Positions 53,512 through 62,451 of a DNA stretch of 64,000 bases are shown here, piece by piece. Below the pieces are notes generated by a model. It worked only from the letters and a program-made list of their open reading frames with translations, made no database searches and had not been told where the DNA came from. A program made the translations under genes and the position numbers. The stretch comes from Cognatilysobacter xinjiangensis. GTDB lineage: Bacteria; Pseudomonadota; Gammaproteobacteria; Xanthomonadales; Xanthomonadaceae. The stretch covers positions 186,001 through 250,000 of the forward strand of contig NZ_BMXY01000004.1 of NCBI RefSeq assembly GCF_014651995.1, in the 5' to 3' direction. Each line of letters starts with the position of its first letter. Position 1 is the stretch's first letter.

Positions 53512-54924
53512 ATGCTGCATCCCGTAGTGCTCAGTGGCGGCAGCGGCACCCGCCTGTGGCCGCTGTCGCGCCAGAACCAGCCCAAGCAGTTCCTCGCGCT
53601 GATCGGCGAGCGCTCGCTTTATCAGGAGACGGTGCTGCGGGCGAGCCGCCTGCCGGGCGCCGCGGCCCCGGTGACGGTCTGTGCCGACGACCACCGCTTC
53701 ATGGTCGGCGAGCAGCTCGCCGCGGTCGGCCTCTCGAGCGGCGGCATCCTGCTGGAGCCGGCCGCGCGCAATACCGCGCCGGCCATTGCGCTGGCCGCGC
53801 TGCACCTGCTGGCGCGCGATCCCGAGGCATTGATGCTGGTGCTGCCGGCCGACCACCTGATCGAGGACGAGGCCGCGTTCCGCGATGCAGTGGCCGGCGC
53901 GATGACGCTGGCGTCGGAAAATTTCCTAGTCACCTTCGGCATCCGTCCCGACTATGCCGAAACCGGCTACGGCTACATCCGCCGCGGCACGCCGCTCGGG
54001 GACGCGGGCTTCGAGGTCGAGCGCTTCGTCGAGAAGCCCGACCGCGAGACCGCGGAGGCGTATCTCGAAGACGGCGGCTACTGGTGGAACTCGGGCATGT
54101 TCCTGTTCCGTGCCGCGCGCTACCTCGAGGAGCTCGAACGCCACGCGCCGGCGATCGCGCGGGCCGCGCGCGAGGCCCATGCGAACGCGCGCTCCGACCT
54201 CGACTTCACCCGCATCGATCGCGACGCATTCGCGGCAAGTCCGAGCGATTCGATCGACTACGCGGTGATGGAGAAGACCGATCGCGCCGCCGTCGTGCCC
54301 GTGAGCTGCGGCTGGAGCGACATCGGTTCCTGGTCGGCGCTGTGGTCGGTGGCCGAGCGCGACGGCGACGACAACCGCCACGACGGCGACGTGATTTCGG
54401 TCGACAGCCGCGGCAACCTCGTGCGTGCCGCCGAGCGCCGAATGATCGCCACGCTCGGCGTCGAGGACCTGGTCATCGTCGACACGCCCGACGCCACGCT
54501 GGTCGCACGCAAGGACCGCGTGCAGGACGTCAAGACGCTGGTCGACCGCATGAAGGCCGACGGCCGCACCGAGCATCTCGTCCACCGCAAGGTCTACCGC
54601 CCGTGGGGCAGCTACGACTCGCTCGCGGTCGGGCCGCGATTCCAGGTCAAGCGCATCGTGGTGAATCCCGGCGCGGCGCTGAGCCTGCAGCGGCACGCGC
54701 ACCGCGCCGAGCACTGGGTGGTGGTGTCGGGCGTGGCCGAGGTCACCTGTGGCGATCGCGTCTACGAGGTGGCCGAGAACGAGAGCACCTTCATTCCGCG
54801 CGGCAGCGTGCATCGCCTGCGGAACTGCGGGAAGACGCCCGTCGAGCTGATCGAGGTGCAGTCGGGCGGGTATCTCGGGGAAGACGATATCGAGCGGCTT
54901 GAGGACGTGTACGGGCGCTCATGA
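53512..54924 (+). CDS. manC: Mannose-1-phosphate guanylyltransferase/mannose-6-phosphate isomerase
   Basis: A 470-residue bifunctional enzyme (called xanB in Xanthomonas). The N-terminal nucleotidyltransferase has LSGGSGTRLWPLSR, PKQFL, LVLPADHLI, FVEKPDRETAE, and WNSGMFLF. The C-terminal cupin has the RPWGSYDSL, QRHAHRAEHW and STFIPRGSVHRL metal/isomerase motifs. It makes GDP-mannose for surface glycans. ATG 53512 fits family starts. It lies beyond etfB as xanB does in Xanthomonas. Its stop converges with and overlaps the aminotransferase gene by 6 bases. Confidence 0.95.
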   Translation: MLHPVVLSGGSGTRLWPLSRQNQPKQFLALIGERSLYQETVLRASRLPGAAAPVTVCADDHRFMVGEQLAAVGLSSGGILLEPAARNTAPAIALAALHLLARDPEALMLVLPADHLIEDEAAFRDAVAGAMTLASENFLVTFGIRPDYAETGYGYIRRGTPLGDAGFEVERFVEKPDRETAEAYLEDGGYWWNSGMFLFRAARYLEELERHAPAIARAAREAHANARSDLDFTRIDRDAFAASPSDSIDYAVMEKTDRAAVVPVSCGWSDIGSWSALWSVAERDGDDNRHDGDVISVDSRGNLVRAAERRMIATLGVEDLVIVDTPDATLVARKDRVQDVKTLVDRMKADGRTEHLVHRKVYRPWGSYDSLAVGPRFQVKRIVVNPGAALSLQRHAHRAEHWVVVSGVAEVTCGDRVYEVAENESTFIPRGSVHRLRNCGKTPVELIEVQSGGYLGEDDIERLEDVYGRS

Positions 54925-56067
54925 TGTCGCAATCGCCGCGGTGGTTTCCATCGCTTCGTCTGCGGCTTCGAAGACGGTATCGAGTTGGTCCTCAAGGCCG
55001 ACCCAGAGGGGCATGCGCACGAGGCGGTCACTGATCGAATCCGTTATTTCGAGCGTGCCGTGCGTTCGACCGTATTTCCGTCCAGCCGGTGCGGAATGCA
55101 GGGGGATGTAATGAAACACCGCTGCTACGCCACGCGCTCGCAAAGTCGCGATGAACTCCGTGCGCGCTGCGAGTGTGGGCAGCAAGAGGTAATACATGTG
55201 CGCATTGTGCTGGCAATGCGCCGGCACGATAGGCCGTCTTGCCAAGCCGTGCGCTTCGTATCGTTCTGCCCATGCGTGATAGCGCGCCCAAATGGCCAGG
55301 CGCCGCGCTGTGATGTTCTCCGCCGCGTCCATCTGCGCGGCCAGGAATGCGGCGGTGATCTCGCCGGGGAGGAAAGACGATCCGATATCCACCCACGTGT
55401 ACTTGTCGACCTGGCCGCGAAAGAATTTGCTGCGGTTCGTGCCCTTCTCGCGGATGATCTCGGCGCGCTCGGCCATCTCCGCATCGCGGCACAGGAGGGC
55501 GCCACCCTCCCCAGAAATAATGTTCTTCGTCTCATGGAAGCTAAGGGCGCCAAGATCTCCCAGTGCGCCCAGCGGCCGGCCGCGGTAGGTCGACATGATG
55601 CCCTGTGCTGCATCTTCCACGACACGCAGTCCATGCTTCGCCGCGATTGAGAGGATGGCGTCCATTTCGCAAGCCACGCCCGCATAGTGAACGACACAGA
55701 TCGCCCGGGTGCGCGGCGTGACCGCGGCCTCGATCAGTCGCTCATCGAGGTTCAGCGTGTCTTCCCGGATGTCGACGAATACGGGTACAGCGCCACGCAA
55801 CACAAATGCATTGGCGGTTGAAACGAACGTGAAAGAAGGCATGATGACTTCATCGCCGGGTTCCAGGTCCAGCAGCAGTGCAGCCATCTCAAGTGCAGCG
55901 GTGCAGCTATGCGTCAGCAGCGCTCGCCTGGCGCCCGTCCCACGCTCCAGCCAAGCATGGCATTCGAGGGTAAAGGGGCCATCTCCTGAAAGGTGGCCAT
56001 TTGCATGCGCACGCTGGATATTCTCCAGCTCGCGGCCGGTCATGTAGGGACGATTGAAGGGAATCAC
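54919..56067 (-). CDS. wecE: dTDP-4-amino-4,6-dideoxygalactose transaminase (WecE-type)
   Basis: A 382-residue DegT/DnrJ-family PLP aminotransferase. The cofactor Lys181 lies in LSFHETKNIISGEGGAL, and IPFNRPYMTGRELENIQRA and FRGQVDKYTWVDIGSSFLP are specific to WecE/RffA. These enzymes aminate dTDP-4-keto-6-deoxy-glucose at C4 to make TDP-Fuc4N. It is the last gene of a five-gene leftward operon and overlaps the preceding gene by 4 bases. No rmlA/B is in the window to supply its substrate. Confidence 0.92.
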   Translation of the reverse strand: MIPFNRPYMTGRELENIQRAHANGHLSGDGPFTLECHAWLERGTGARRALLTHSCTAALEMAALLLDLEPGDEVIMPSFTFVSTANAFVLRGAVPVFVDIREDTLNLDERLIEAAVTPRTRAICVVHYAGVACEMDAILSIAAKHGLRVVEDAAQGIMSTYRGRPLGALGDLGALSFHETKNIISGEGGALLCRDAEMAERAEIIREKGTNRSKFFRGQVDKYTWVDIGSSFLPGEITAAFLAAQMDAAENITARRLAIWARYHAWAERYEAHGLARRPIVPAHCQHNAHMYYLLLPTLAARTEFIATLRARGVAAVFHYIPLHSAPAGRKYGRTHGTLEITDSISDRLVRMPLWVGLEDQLDTVFEAADEAMETTAAIATS

Positions 56068-56447
56068 GGTGCACCTTGGCTAATCACGATCAGGCCGGCC
56101 ACGATCAATATGAGGCCGCCAATCTTGGCGGGGGACAGCGACTCCCCGAATAGAGGGATCGCAATGAGCGTTACGAGCAGGAAATTCAGCGCCATGAAGG
56201 GATAGGCTCGACTGAGCTCGAGTCGGGACAATGCCATCATCCAGCACAGCGACGCGCCGAACGCCGCTACGAAGGCCGATAGAACCCAAGGGCGGGCAAG
56301 CATCTGCACCACAACGGGAAGTCGGCCGAGCCAACCCGGCAGTGGCGCATGCGGCACGTTGGCCTGCCACTTCAGGACGAGCTGCCCATACGAGGTCAGG
56401 AAGATCGTCGCTGCGACCATCAGCCACGGAAATATCCTAGCGGTCAT
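56064..56447 (-). CDS. Small 4-TM DMT/EamA-type transporter subunit
   Basis: A 127-residue protein with four predicted membrane helices and the RAYPFMALNFLLVTLIAIPLFGE motif seen in EamA/SMR half-transporters such as ArnE/ArnF, which flip undecaprenyl-phosphate-linked aminosugars. A longer start at 56477 overlaps wbqC-like coding sequence more deeply; the ATG at 56447 is preferred (11-base overlap). A role in flipping a lipid-linked aminosugar is inference from size and neighbours. Confidence 0.78.
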   Translation of the reverse strand: MTARIFPWLMVAATIFLTSYGQLVLKWQANVPHAPLPGWLGRLPVVVQMLARPWVLSAFVAAFGASLCWMMALSRLELSRAYPFMALNFLLVTLIAIPLFGESLSPAKIGGLILIVAGLIVISQGAP

Positions 56448-57141
56448 CGCGCCAGCCCCAAATATAGTGGGGGGCATCTTCGCCTACGCAGAAGAGCAGG
56501 TCGACGATGCTGACCGCGTGTTCGAATGGGGGATAACGCTGTGAGTACTCCGGGTATCCGGCGTAATCCTTGTATTCGAGCGCGATATCCGCCGCCTCGA
56601 AACGCGTCGGATCAATATAGCTTCGTGCCGCCGGTCCCGACAGGTAATGCGTAGCGCCGGCACGCTGCAACAGGTCGAGCAGCCGATCGAGCCGCTGCCC
56701 GGAGGCGCGGAATTCACGTGAATCGCGAAACTCCGTGTCGATACCAAGCAGATCACGCGCGATGCGCCGGGTGACGTGCTGGTTGAATTCGGACAGCGAA
56801 GTCCACGGCCGGCTCAAATAGATGTCCTCGAAGAAGCCGGCGTAGCGCGAGAACTGCGGTGACTTTGAATACGCCTGTTGGATTGACGCCCAATGCTTTT
56901 TCTGCCAGCTCGGATCGGCGAGCTCGACCTCGCAGATCAGTCGATCGATGCGGGTGCCCGCAGGAATGGACAGCCACTGAGTTCCCTGCGCTGTCTTGAT
57001 CCTGTTGCGGGTACGCCAGTCTTGTCGCGTGAACTGGACGTCGTCATAGAAGATGAAGAGATCGACATCATGGATGAGGTCGAAGTAGCCCTTCCACGGA
57101 ATGTAGCTCGATTGCAGAACGGCGACTCTGAGATCCGTCAT
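56437..57141 (-). CDS. WbqC family protein
   Basis: A 234-residue WbqC-like protein with VAVLQSSYIPWKGYFDLI, YDDVQFTRQDWRTRNRIKT, and the WLSIP segment that define the family. WbqC proteins are widespread in O-antigen clusters and are thought to act in modification of aminosugars; the reaction is not settled. Overlaps of 4 bases upstream and 11 bases downstream tie it to the NeuD-like and transporter genes. Confidence 0.88.
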   Translation of the reverse strand: MTDLRVAVLQSSYIPWKGYFDLIHDVDLFIFYDDVQFTRQDWRTRNRIKTAQGTQWLSIPAGTRIDRLICEVELADPSWQKKHWASIQQAYSKSPQFSRYAGFFEDIYLSRPWTSLSEFNQHVTRRIARDLLGIDTEFRDSREFRASGQRLDRLLDLLQRAGATHYLSGPAARSYIDPTRFEAADIALEYKDYAGYPEYSQRYPPFEHAVSIVDLLFCVGEDAPHYIWGWRDDR

Positions 57142-57710
57142 TCGCCTGACTTCCCTACGTAGCGGGACCCGGCCTTGACGAAGCCGTTCTCGGGGACGCG
57201 GCTTCCATTTACCACCACGCTGCCTGCACCGATAAAAGAAGAATGTCCGATCTCCGCGAAGCCGCAGAGCGTCGCGTTGGGGCTGATGAACGTGTTGGTG
57301 CGCACATTGCAGTCATGGCTAACCACAGCCGCAGGCCAAAGGACGCAAAGCGGCTCGACCTTACTGAAGGCGTCGATATTTGCGCTGGCCATCACGATGC
57401 AACCGGCGCCGAGGCGGGCACGCGGGTTGATGTGTGCGCGTGGATGGACGATGGGCGGAAAATCGAATCCTTTGGACGTGCACTCATGGTAGAGGGCCAA
57501 GCGTGCAGGAAGATGCGAGTAGCCAATCGCCATGGCAAGGTCATAATCGCCCGGTGCCAAGCGGGTCCCTAGCGCCGCACGATCTCCCAGAATATCGGGC
57601 CCGTCATGGATGTCATCGATGAAGCCTGCCACGTGTAGGCCCGCGTCTTCGGCCAGCGCGCGTATAAGCTGGCCGAACGAAGAGGCGCCGATGACGAGCA
57701 GCGGTTTCAT
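57138..57710 (-). CDS. NeuD-like sugar acyltransferase (left-handed beta-helix)
   Basis: A 190-residue protein with an N-terminal Rossmann-like PLLVIGASSFGQLIRALAEDA segment, a GFIDD motif, and a C-terminal left-handed beta-helix with hexapeptide repeats (INPRARLGAGCIVMASANIDAFSKV, VVSHDCNVRTNTFISPNATLCGFAEIGHSSFIGAGSVV). Such enzymes acetylate aminosugars using acetyl-CoA, the catalytic His being in VSHDCNV. It would acylate the product of the WecE-type gene. Overlaps by 4 bases on both sides. Confidence 0.88.
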   Translation of the reverse strand: MKPLLVIGASSFGQLIRALAEDAGLHVAGFIDDIHDGPDILGDRAALGTRLAPGDYDLAMAIGYSHLPARLALYHECTSKGFDFPPIVHPRAHINPRARLGAGCIVMASANIDAFSKVEPLCVLWPAAVVSHDCNVRTNTFISPNATLCGFAEIGHSSFIGAGSVVVNGSRVPENGFVKAGSRYVGKSGE

Positions 57711-58672
57711 GAACCGAGTTCCTTCTCTGCAAGGAATACCGGCATCGATGCAGTCTTGAAATTAATGCGGCCGAGGTACTGGCCGAATATCCCGAGTATA
57801 AGCAGCTGCACCCCCCCGAGAAATGTAATGCCCGCCATCATCGAGGCATAGCCGCTGGCCGTGACCGCGCCGGTCAGGCGACCGATAAGGATGGCCAAGC
57901 CCCAAAGCGCTCCCCCCGCCGCAGTGGCCAGCCCGAGCCAGGTTGCCGCTCGCAGTGGCAGGTCGGAAAAAGTGAGAAAGATGTTCATCATATGCGCGAG
58001 GAGCTTTCGCACGCTGTAGTTGCTGCGACCATGGGCGCGGTCATGGTGAGGAACAACGACCGTCGCATAGTTGTGCGTCAGCCATGAAAGATAACCGTCG
58101 ACGAACGTGAAAGGTGACTGGAACCGTTCGAGCTGGCGCGCGATCGTCCCATCGACGACACGCATCGACGAGTACTCCCGATTGAGCGTGGGAATCGCAA
58201 ACTTGAAAAGTGCGCGACCGAGTTCCGAAGTCAGGTTCCGCCACACCGCATGGCTGCGGGACTGATTTACCCCGTAGACGACGGTGAAGCCTTCCTCGGC
58301 CTTTCTCACCAGTTCCGGTAGCGCCTCGGGAGGTTGCTCAAGATCGTCGTCGATCGTCGCAACCCAGCGGCCGCGCGCGCGCGCGATGCCGCAGAGTGTC
58401 GCGGCGTGTTGCCCGAAATTGCGGCTGAGCTTGATCGCGCGGACGTACCCATGTGTTGCGCACATCACTTCCAGAACCTGCCACGAATCGTCCCCGCCGC
58501 AGTCCTCCACGAAGATCAACTCGTGGCGTAACGCCGCGCTTTCGAGGGCGACATGGAGCCGGTCGCGTAGTGCATCGATGCTGCGGGCGCCGCGGTACAC
58601 GGGGATCACAACCGAGACGTCTATGTCCGGATCCCGATAGTGGTCAATCCGTTGGGCGGGGCCGTGGTTCAT
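57707..58672 (-). CDS. Polyprenyl-phosphate glycosyltransferase (GT2, ArnC/GtrB-like)
   Basis: A 321-residue GT2 enzyme with [46 protein letters not shown] (the DDD metal motif), and two C-terminal membrane helices (about 228-250 and 260-290). ArnC and GtrB, which load a sugar onto undecaprenyl phosphate, have this layout, including the [17 protein letters not shown] interface helix. It is the first gene of the five-gene operon. Other dolichyl/undecaprenyl-phosphate mannose synthase-like donors are possible. Confidence 0.85.
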   Translation of the reverse strand: MNHGPAQRIDHYRDPDIDVSVVIPVYRGARSIDALRDRLHVALESAALRHELIFVEDCGGDDSWQVLEVMCATHGYVRAIKLSRNFGQHAATLCGIARARGRWVATIDDDLEQPPEALPELVRKAEEGFTVVYGVNQSRSHAVWRNLTSELGRALFKFAIPTLNREYSSMRVVDGTIARQLERFQSPFTFVDGYLSWLTHNYATVVVPHHDRAHGRSNYSVRKLLAHMMNIFLTFSDLPLRAATWLGLATAAGGALWGLAILIGRLTGAVTASGYASMMAGITFLGGVQLLILGIFGQYLGRINFKTASMPVFLAEKELGS

Positions 58673-58806
58673 ATGAGGTTCCTGGTACAGCTATGCGTGA
58701 TCGGCGCTGGGCGCTGGCCGAGCGAAGTCGACGTCACCTGCACCAATGGCCAATGCACCGGAGAAAAAACTTAGAATCCAATGATCGGACCCGACCGAGG
58801 TGCCCA

Positions 58807-59511
58807 ATGCCTGTCAATAAAGAATACCCGAGCGCGGCGGCGGCGCTCGAGGATCTCGTCGCCGACAACCAGACGCTCGCCGTCGGCGGTTTCGGCCTGT
58901 GCGGCATCCCCGAGGCGCTGATCGCCGCGCTGCGCGATTCGGGCGTCAAGGGGCTGACCGCGATCTCGAACAATGCGGGCGTCGACGGCTTCGGCCTCGG
59001 CCTGCTGCTGGAGACGCGGCAGATCCGCAAGATGATTTCGTCGTACGTCGGCGAGAACAAGGAATTCGAGCGCCAGTTCCTGTCGGGCGAGCTCGAGCTC
59101 GAGTTCAACCCGCAGGGCACGCTGGCCGAGCGCCTGCGCGCGGGCGGCGCGGGCATCCCGGCCTTCTTCACCCGCACCGGCTACGGCACCGTGGTGGCCG
59201 AGGGCAAGGAAACGCGCGAGTTCGACGGCCACATGTACGTGATGGAAACCGCGCTGCGCGCCGATGTCTCGCTGGTCAAGGCGTGGAAGGCCGACAAGGC
59301 CGGCAACCTCGTGTTCCGCAAGACCGCGCGCAACTTCAACCCGGCCTGCGCGATGGCGGGCAAGGTCTGCATTGCGGAGGTCGAAGAGCTCGTCGAGATC
59401 GGCGAGATCGATCCCGACCACGTGCACCTGCCGGGCATCTACGTCGACCGCATCGTCGTGAACGCTTCGCCCGAGAAGCGCATCGAACAGCGCACCGTGC
59501 GCGCCGCCTGA
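58807..59511 (+). CDS. scoA: CoA transferase subunit A (3-oxoacid CoA-transferase)
   Basis: A 234-residue family I CoA-transferase alpha subunit with [18 protein letters not shown] (the GFGLCGIP CoA-binding motif), [12 protein letters not shown], and [16 protein letters not shown]. It acts with subunit B in transferring CoA from succinyl-CoA to acetoacetate or related acids; acetoacetate comes from tyrosine breakdown. ATG 58807 has GAGG upstream. A TAGAAT box at 58772 may be its -10. It starts the unit after the aminosugar operon, oriented away from it. Confidence 0.93.
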   Translation: MPVNKEYPSAAAALEDLVADNQTLAVGGFGLCGIPEALIAALRDSGVKGLTAISNNAGVDGFGLGLLLETRQIRKMISSYVGENKEFERQFLSGELELEFNPQGTLAERLRAGGAGIPAFFTRTGYGTVVAEGKETREFDGHMYVMETALRADVSLVKAWKADKAGNLVFRKTARNFNPACAMAGKVCIAEVEELVEIGEIDPDHVHLPGIYVDRIVVNASPEKRIEQRTVRAA

Positions 59512-59522
59512 GGAGAGAAGAG

Positions 59523-60152
<630 letters not shown>

Positions 60153-60295
60153 CTGAACCTCTGTGCAGCCATTCATGAATGCGGCTCCACTAAGACGCTA
60201 GATATACGGATAGGGTCACACCGGCGGCTGGTTTAGCCATTGAAACAGAAGGGAATTCACGGGACGATCACCTGACTCTTAGGGGTAGGATGATC

Positions 60296-62395
60296 ATGGA
60301 TCTGCGGGTTCCTCTACTTATTACGCTGTCACTGGCCGTGTCTGCCTGTTCGACGCGTACAGACTCGGGTACGCCCGCGGAGGCGTCGGCAGCCGCTCGA
60401 GAGCCGGCTGCCGACATGCCTCGAATGGCAATGGCGCAGCCGTCGCCTGCACACCGGTTCGCCAGGTTGCCTGATCGCGGTGTCCTCGTGGGTTATCCGG
60501 CGCAGCCGGTCGTTCGCCACGATGGGGCCTACACCTGGCATCGGGCCGACCTCAGCGAGTCGCATGCCCGTGCCGCGGTCGGCGGCATGCTCGCCATGAC
60601 CTCACCCTCGGGCGAACCGCTGCGGTTCCGCTACAGCCGCCATGTCGAGCATCCGAACGGCGACTGGACCTGGATCGGTTCGTCGGTCGAGGATCCGAAC
60701 CGCGAAGCCATCATCACCTTCGGCGACAAGGCGGCATTCGGCAGCATCGGGCAGCCTGGCAAGGAACCCCTGCGGCTGACAATAGCGAACGGCGCGTCCT
60801 GGCTCGTGGAGACTGATCTGCGCCAAGTCGCAGGCATCGTCAATGCCGCGACGCGGCCGACGAATCCCGATTTCTTCGTCGCCCCTGAAGTGGCCGATGC
60901 GGTCGTGCGAGGCAAGGCGGCAAGCGGCGCTTCGATGGAGGTCGCTGGCGCGCCGCCGGCCGCCGCGACTAGTGCGTCGGGCACCACTGTCGACGTCGTG
61001 ATTGGCTATACCAACGGCTTCGTCTCCGGCCTCGGCGGTGAATCGCAGGCGCAGACGCGACTGAACTTCCTCGTCGACGTCACCAACGAGGCCTACGTCA
61101 ACAGCCAGGTCAATGCGAATGTCCGTCTGGTCAAGACGGTCCTGGTGAACTATCCGGACGCGACCTCGAACAGCTCGGCTCTCGAGGAATTGACCGGCTT
61201 CAAGGCGCCGTCGACGCAGACCACGCCGAACGCCGCGTTCTCCGCACTGCGCGCCGCGCGCGACCAGTACGGGGCCGACCTCGTCTCGCTGGTCCGTAAG
61301 TTCAACGACCCCGAGAACGACGGTTGCGGCATCGCATGGCTGATCGGCGGCGCCCGGTCCGGCATCGATCAGAGCGACCAGTTCTTCGGCTATTCCGTCG
61401 TCAGCGACGGACGCGACGCCGGCACCGACGGCAAGACCTATTTCTGCCGCGACGAGACCTTCGCCCACGAGCTCGGCCACAACATGGGCTCGGCCCACGA
61501 CCGGGATACGTCTGACGGCGACGACAATGTTCTGCAGAGCAACGAATACGGTGTCTACGACTACTCGTTCGGATACAAGACGACGGCCGCGACCGGCAAC
61601 TTCTATACGATTATGGCGTACGGCGATTCGGGGCAAACGCGCTATCGCGTGTTCTCGAACCCCCGGGTCAATACCTGTGGCGGTTACACCTGCGGTGTCG
61701 TGAATCAGGCGGATAATGCCCGGAGTCTGAATCAGACGATTCCCACTGTAGCGACCTTTCGGGCCGCAACGAGCCCGACCCCGGTGCCGCCGGCAAATCG
61801 GAAGGCCAGATACGACGCCAACGGCGACGGTCGATCGGACATCTTCTGGCACAACCCAAGCGTGGGTCTGGACTACTGGACGATGAACGGTGCGGTGCCG
61901 TCCTACACGGGTGGGGCGCGCTACGTGCAGAGCCAGTATCAGGTGCTCGGTCTGGGCGACTTCAACGGCGACGGGCTTGCCGACGTGCTGTGGCGCGACC
62001 AGGCGAAGACCCAGCTGTACATGTGGCTCGGTCAGGGTAACGGTGCGTTCGCCGTCAACTTCGTCAACAGCTACCCGGCCGGTTGGGAGATGGCGGGAAT
62101 TGGTGACGCCAACGGCGACGGTCGATCGGACATCTTCTGGCACAACCCAAGCGTGGGTCTGGACTACTGGACGATGAACGGTGCGGTGCCGTCCTACACG
62201 GGTGGGGCGCGCTACGTGCAGAGCCAGTATCAGGTGCTCGGTCTGGGCGACTTCAACGGCGACGGGCTTGCCGACGTGCTGTGGCGCGACCAGGCGAAGA
62301 CCCAGCTGTACATGTGGCTCGGTCAGGGTAACGGTGCGTTCGCCGTCAACTTCGTCAACAGCTACCCGGCCGGTTGGGAGATGGTATCCCGCTGA
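60296..62395 (+). CDS. Metzincin metalloprotease lipoprotein with VCBS/FG-GAP repeats
   Basis: A 699-residue protein. The signal peptide ends in a lipobox-like Val-Ser-Ala-Cys18, suggesting membrane anchoring. The catalytic domain contains the metzincin motif HELGHNMGSAH (His391, Glu392, His395, His401) and a Met-turn YTIMAYGD, fitting reprolysin-like M12B peptidases. From about residue 505 two 97-residue repeats follow, each with DANGDGRSDIFW and DFNGDGLADVLW motifs that look like calcium-binding FG-GAP/VCBS blades. ATG 60296 has AGGGGTAGG upstream; 60290 is an alternative. Cell-surface proteolysis is likely. Confidence 0.88.
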   Translation: MDLRVPLLITLSLAVSACSTRTDSGTPAEASAAAREPAADMPRMAMAQPSPAHRFARLPDRGVLVGYPAQPVVRHDGAYTWHRADLSESHARAAVGGMLAMTSPSGEPLRFRYSRHVEHPNGDWTWIGSSVEDPNREAIITFGDKAAFGSIGQPGKEPLRLTIANGASWLVETDLRQVAGIVNAATRPTNPDFFVAPEVADAVVRGKAASGASMEVAGAPPAAATSASGTTVDVVIGYTNGFVSGLGGESQAQTRLNFLVDVTNEAYVNSQVNANVRLVKTVLVNYPDATSNSSALEELTGFKAPSTQTTPNAAFSALRAARDQYGADLVSLVRKFNDPENDGCGIAWLIGGARSGIDQSDQFFGYSVVSDGRDAGTDGKTYFCRDETFAHELGHNMGSAHDRDTSDGDDNVLQSNEYGVYDYSFGYKTTAATGNFYTIMAYGDSGQTRYRVFSNPRVNTCGGYTCGVVNQADNARSLNQTIPTVATFRAATSPTPVPPANRKARYDANGDGRSDIFWHNPSVGLDYWTMNGAVPSYTGGARYVQSQYQVLGLGDFNGDGLADVLWRDQAKTQLYMWLGQGNGAFAVNFVNSYPAGWEMAGIGDANGDGRSDIFWHNPSVGLDYWTMNGAVPSYTGGARYVQSQYQVLGLGDFNGDGLADVLWRDQAKTQLYMWLGQGNGAFAVNFVNSYPAGWEMVSR
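61814..62384 (+). repeat. Exact 280-bp direct repeat in the metalloprotease gene
   Basis: The stretch 61814-62093 is repeated at 62105-62384 with no difference that I can see, at a period of 291 bases (97 codons). Both copies lie in frame and encode the same FG-GAP/VCBS region. Complete identity at silent positions indicates recent duplication or gene conversion. Long repeats may also misassemble. Confidence 0.93.
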
Positions 62396-62408
62396 TCGAT
62401 CGGCAGAA

Positions 62409-62434
62409 AAAAGGCCGCCATATGGCGGCCTTTT
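62409..62434. terminator. Bidirectional terminator between the metalloprotease and ETF-QO genes
   Basis: The palindrome AAGGCCGCCA (62411-62420)/TGGCGGCCTT (62423-62432) has A residues before and TTTT-C-TTT after. It lies between convergent genes. Confidence 0.85.
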
Positions 62435-62451
62435 CTTTGCGCCCGGTTCTG

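Noticed and set aside
61814-62384. Direct repeats as a CRISPR array or mobile element
   Set aside because: Only two 280-bp units, in frame within a coding sequence, with no spacers, inverted ends or transposase.
60602-62400. 882-aa minus-strand ORF opposite the metalloprotease
   Set aside because: Shadow of the real gene; its repeated segment only mirrors the 280-bp repeats.
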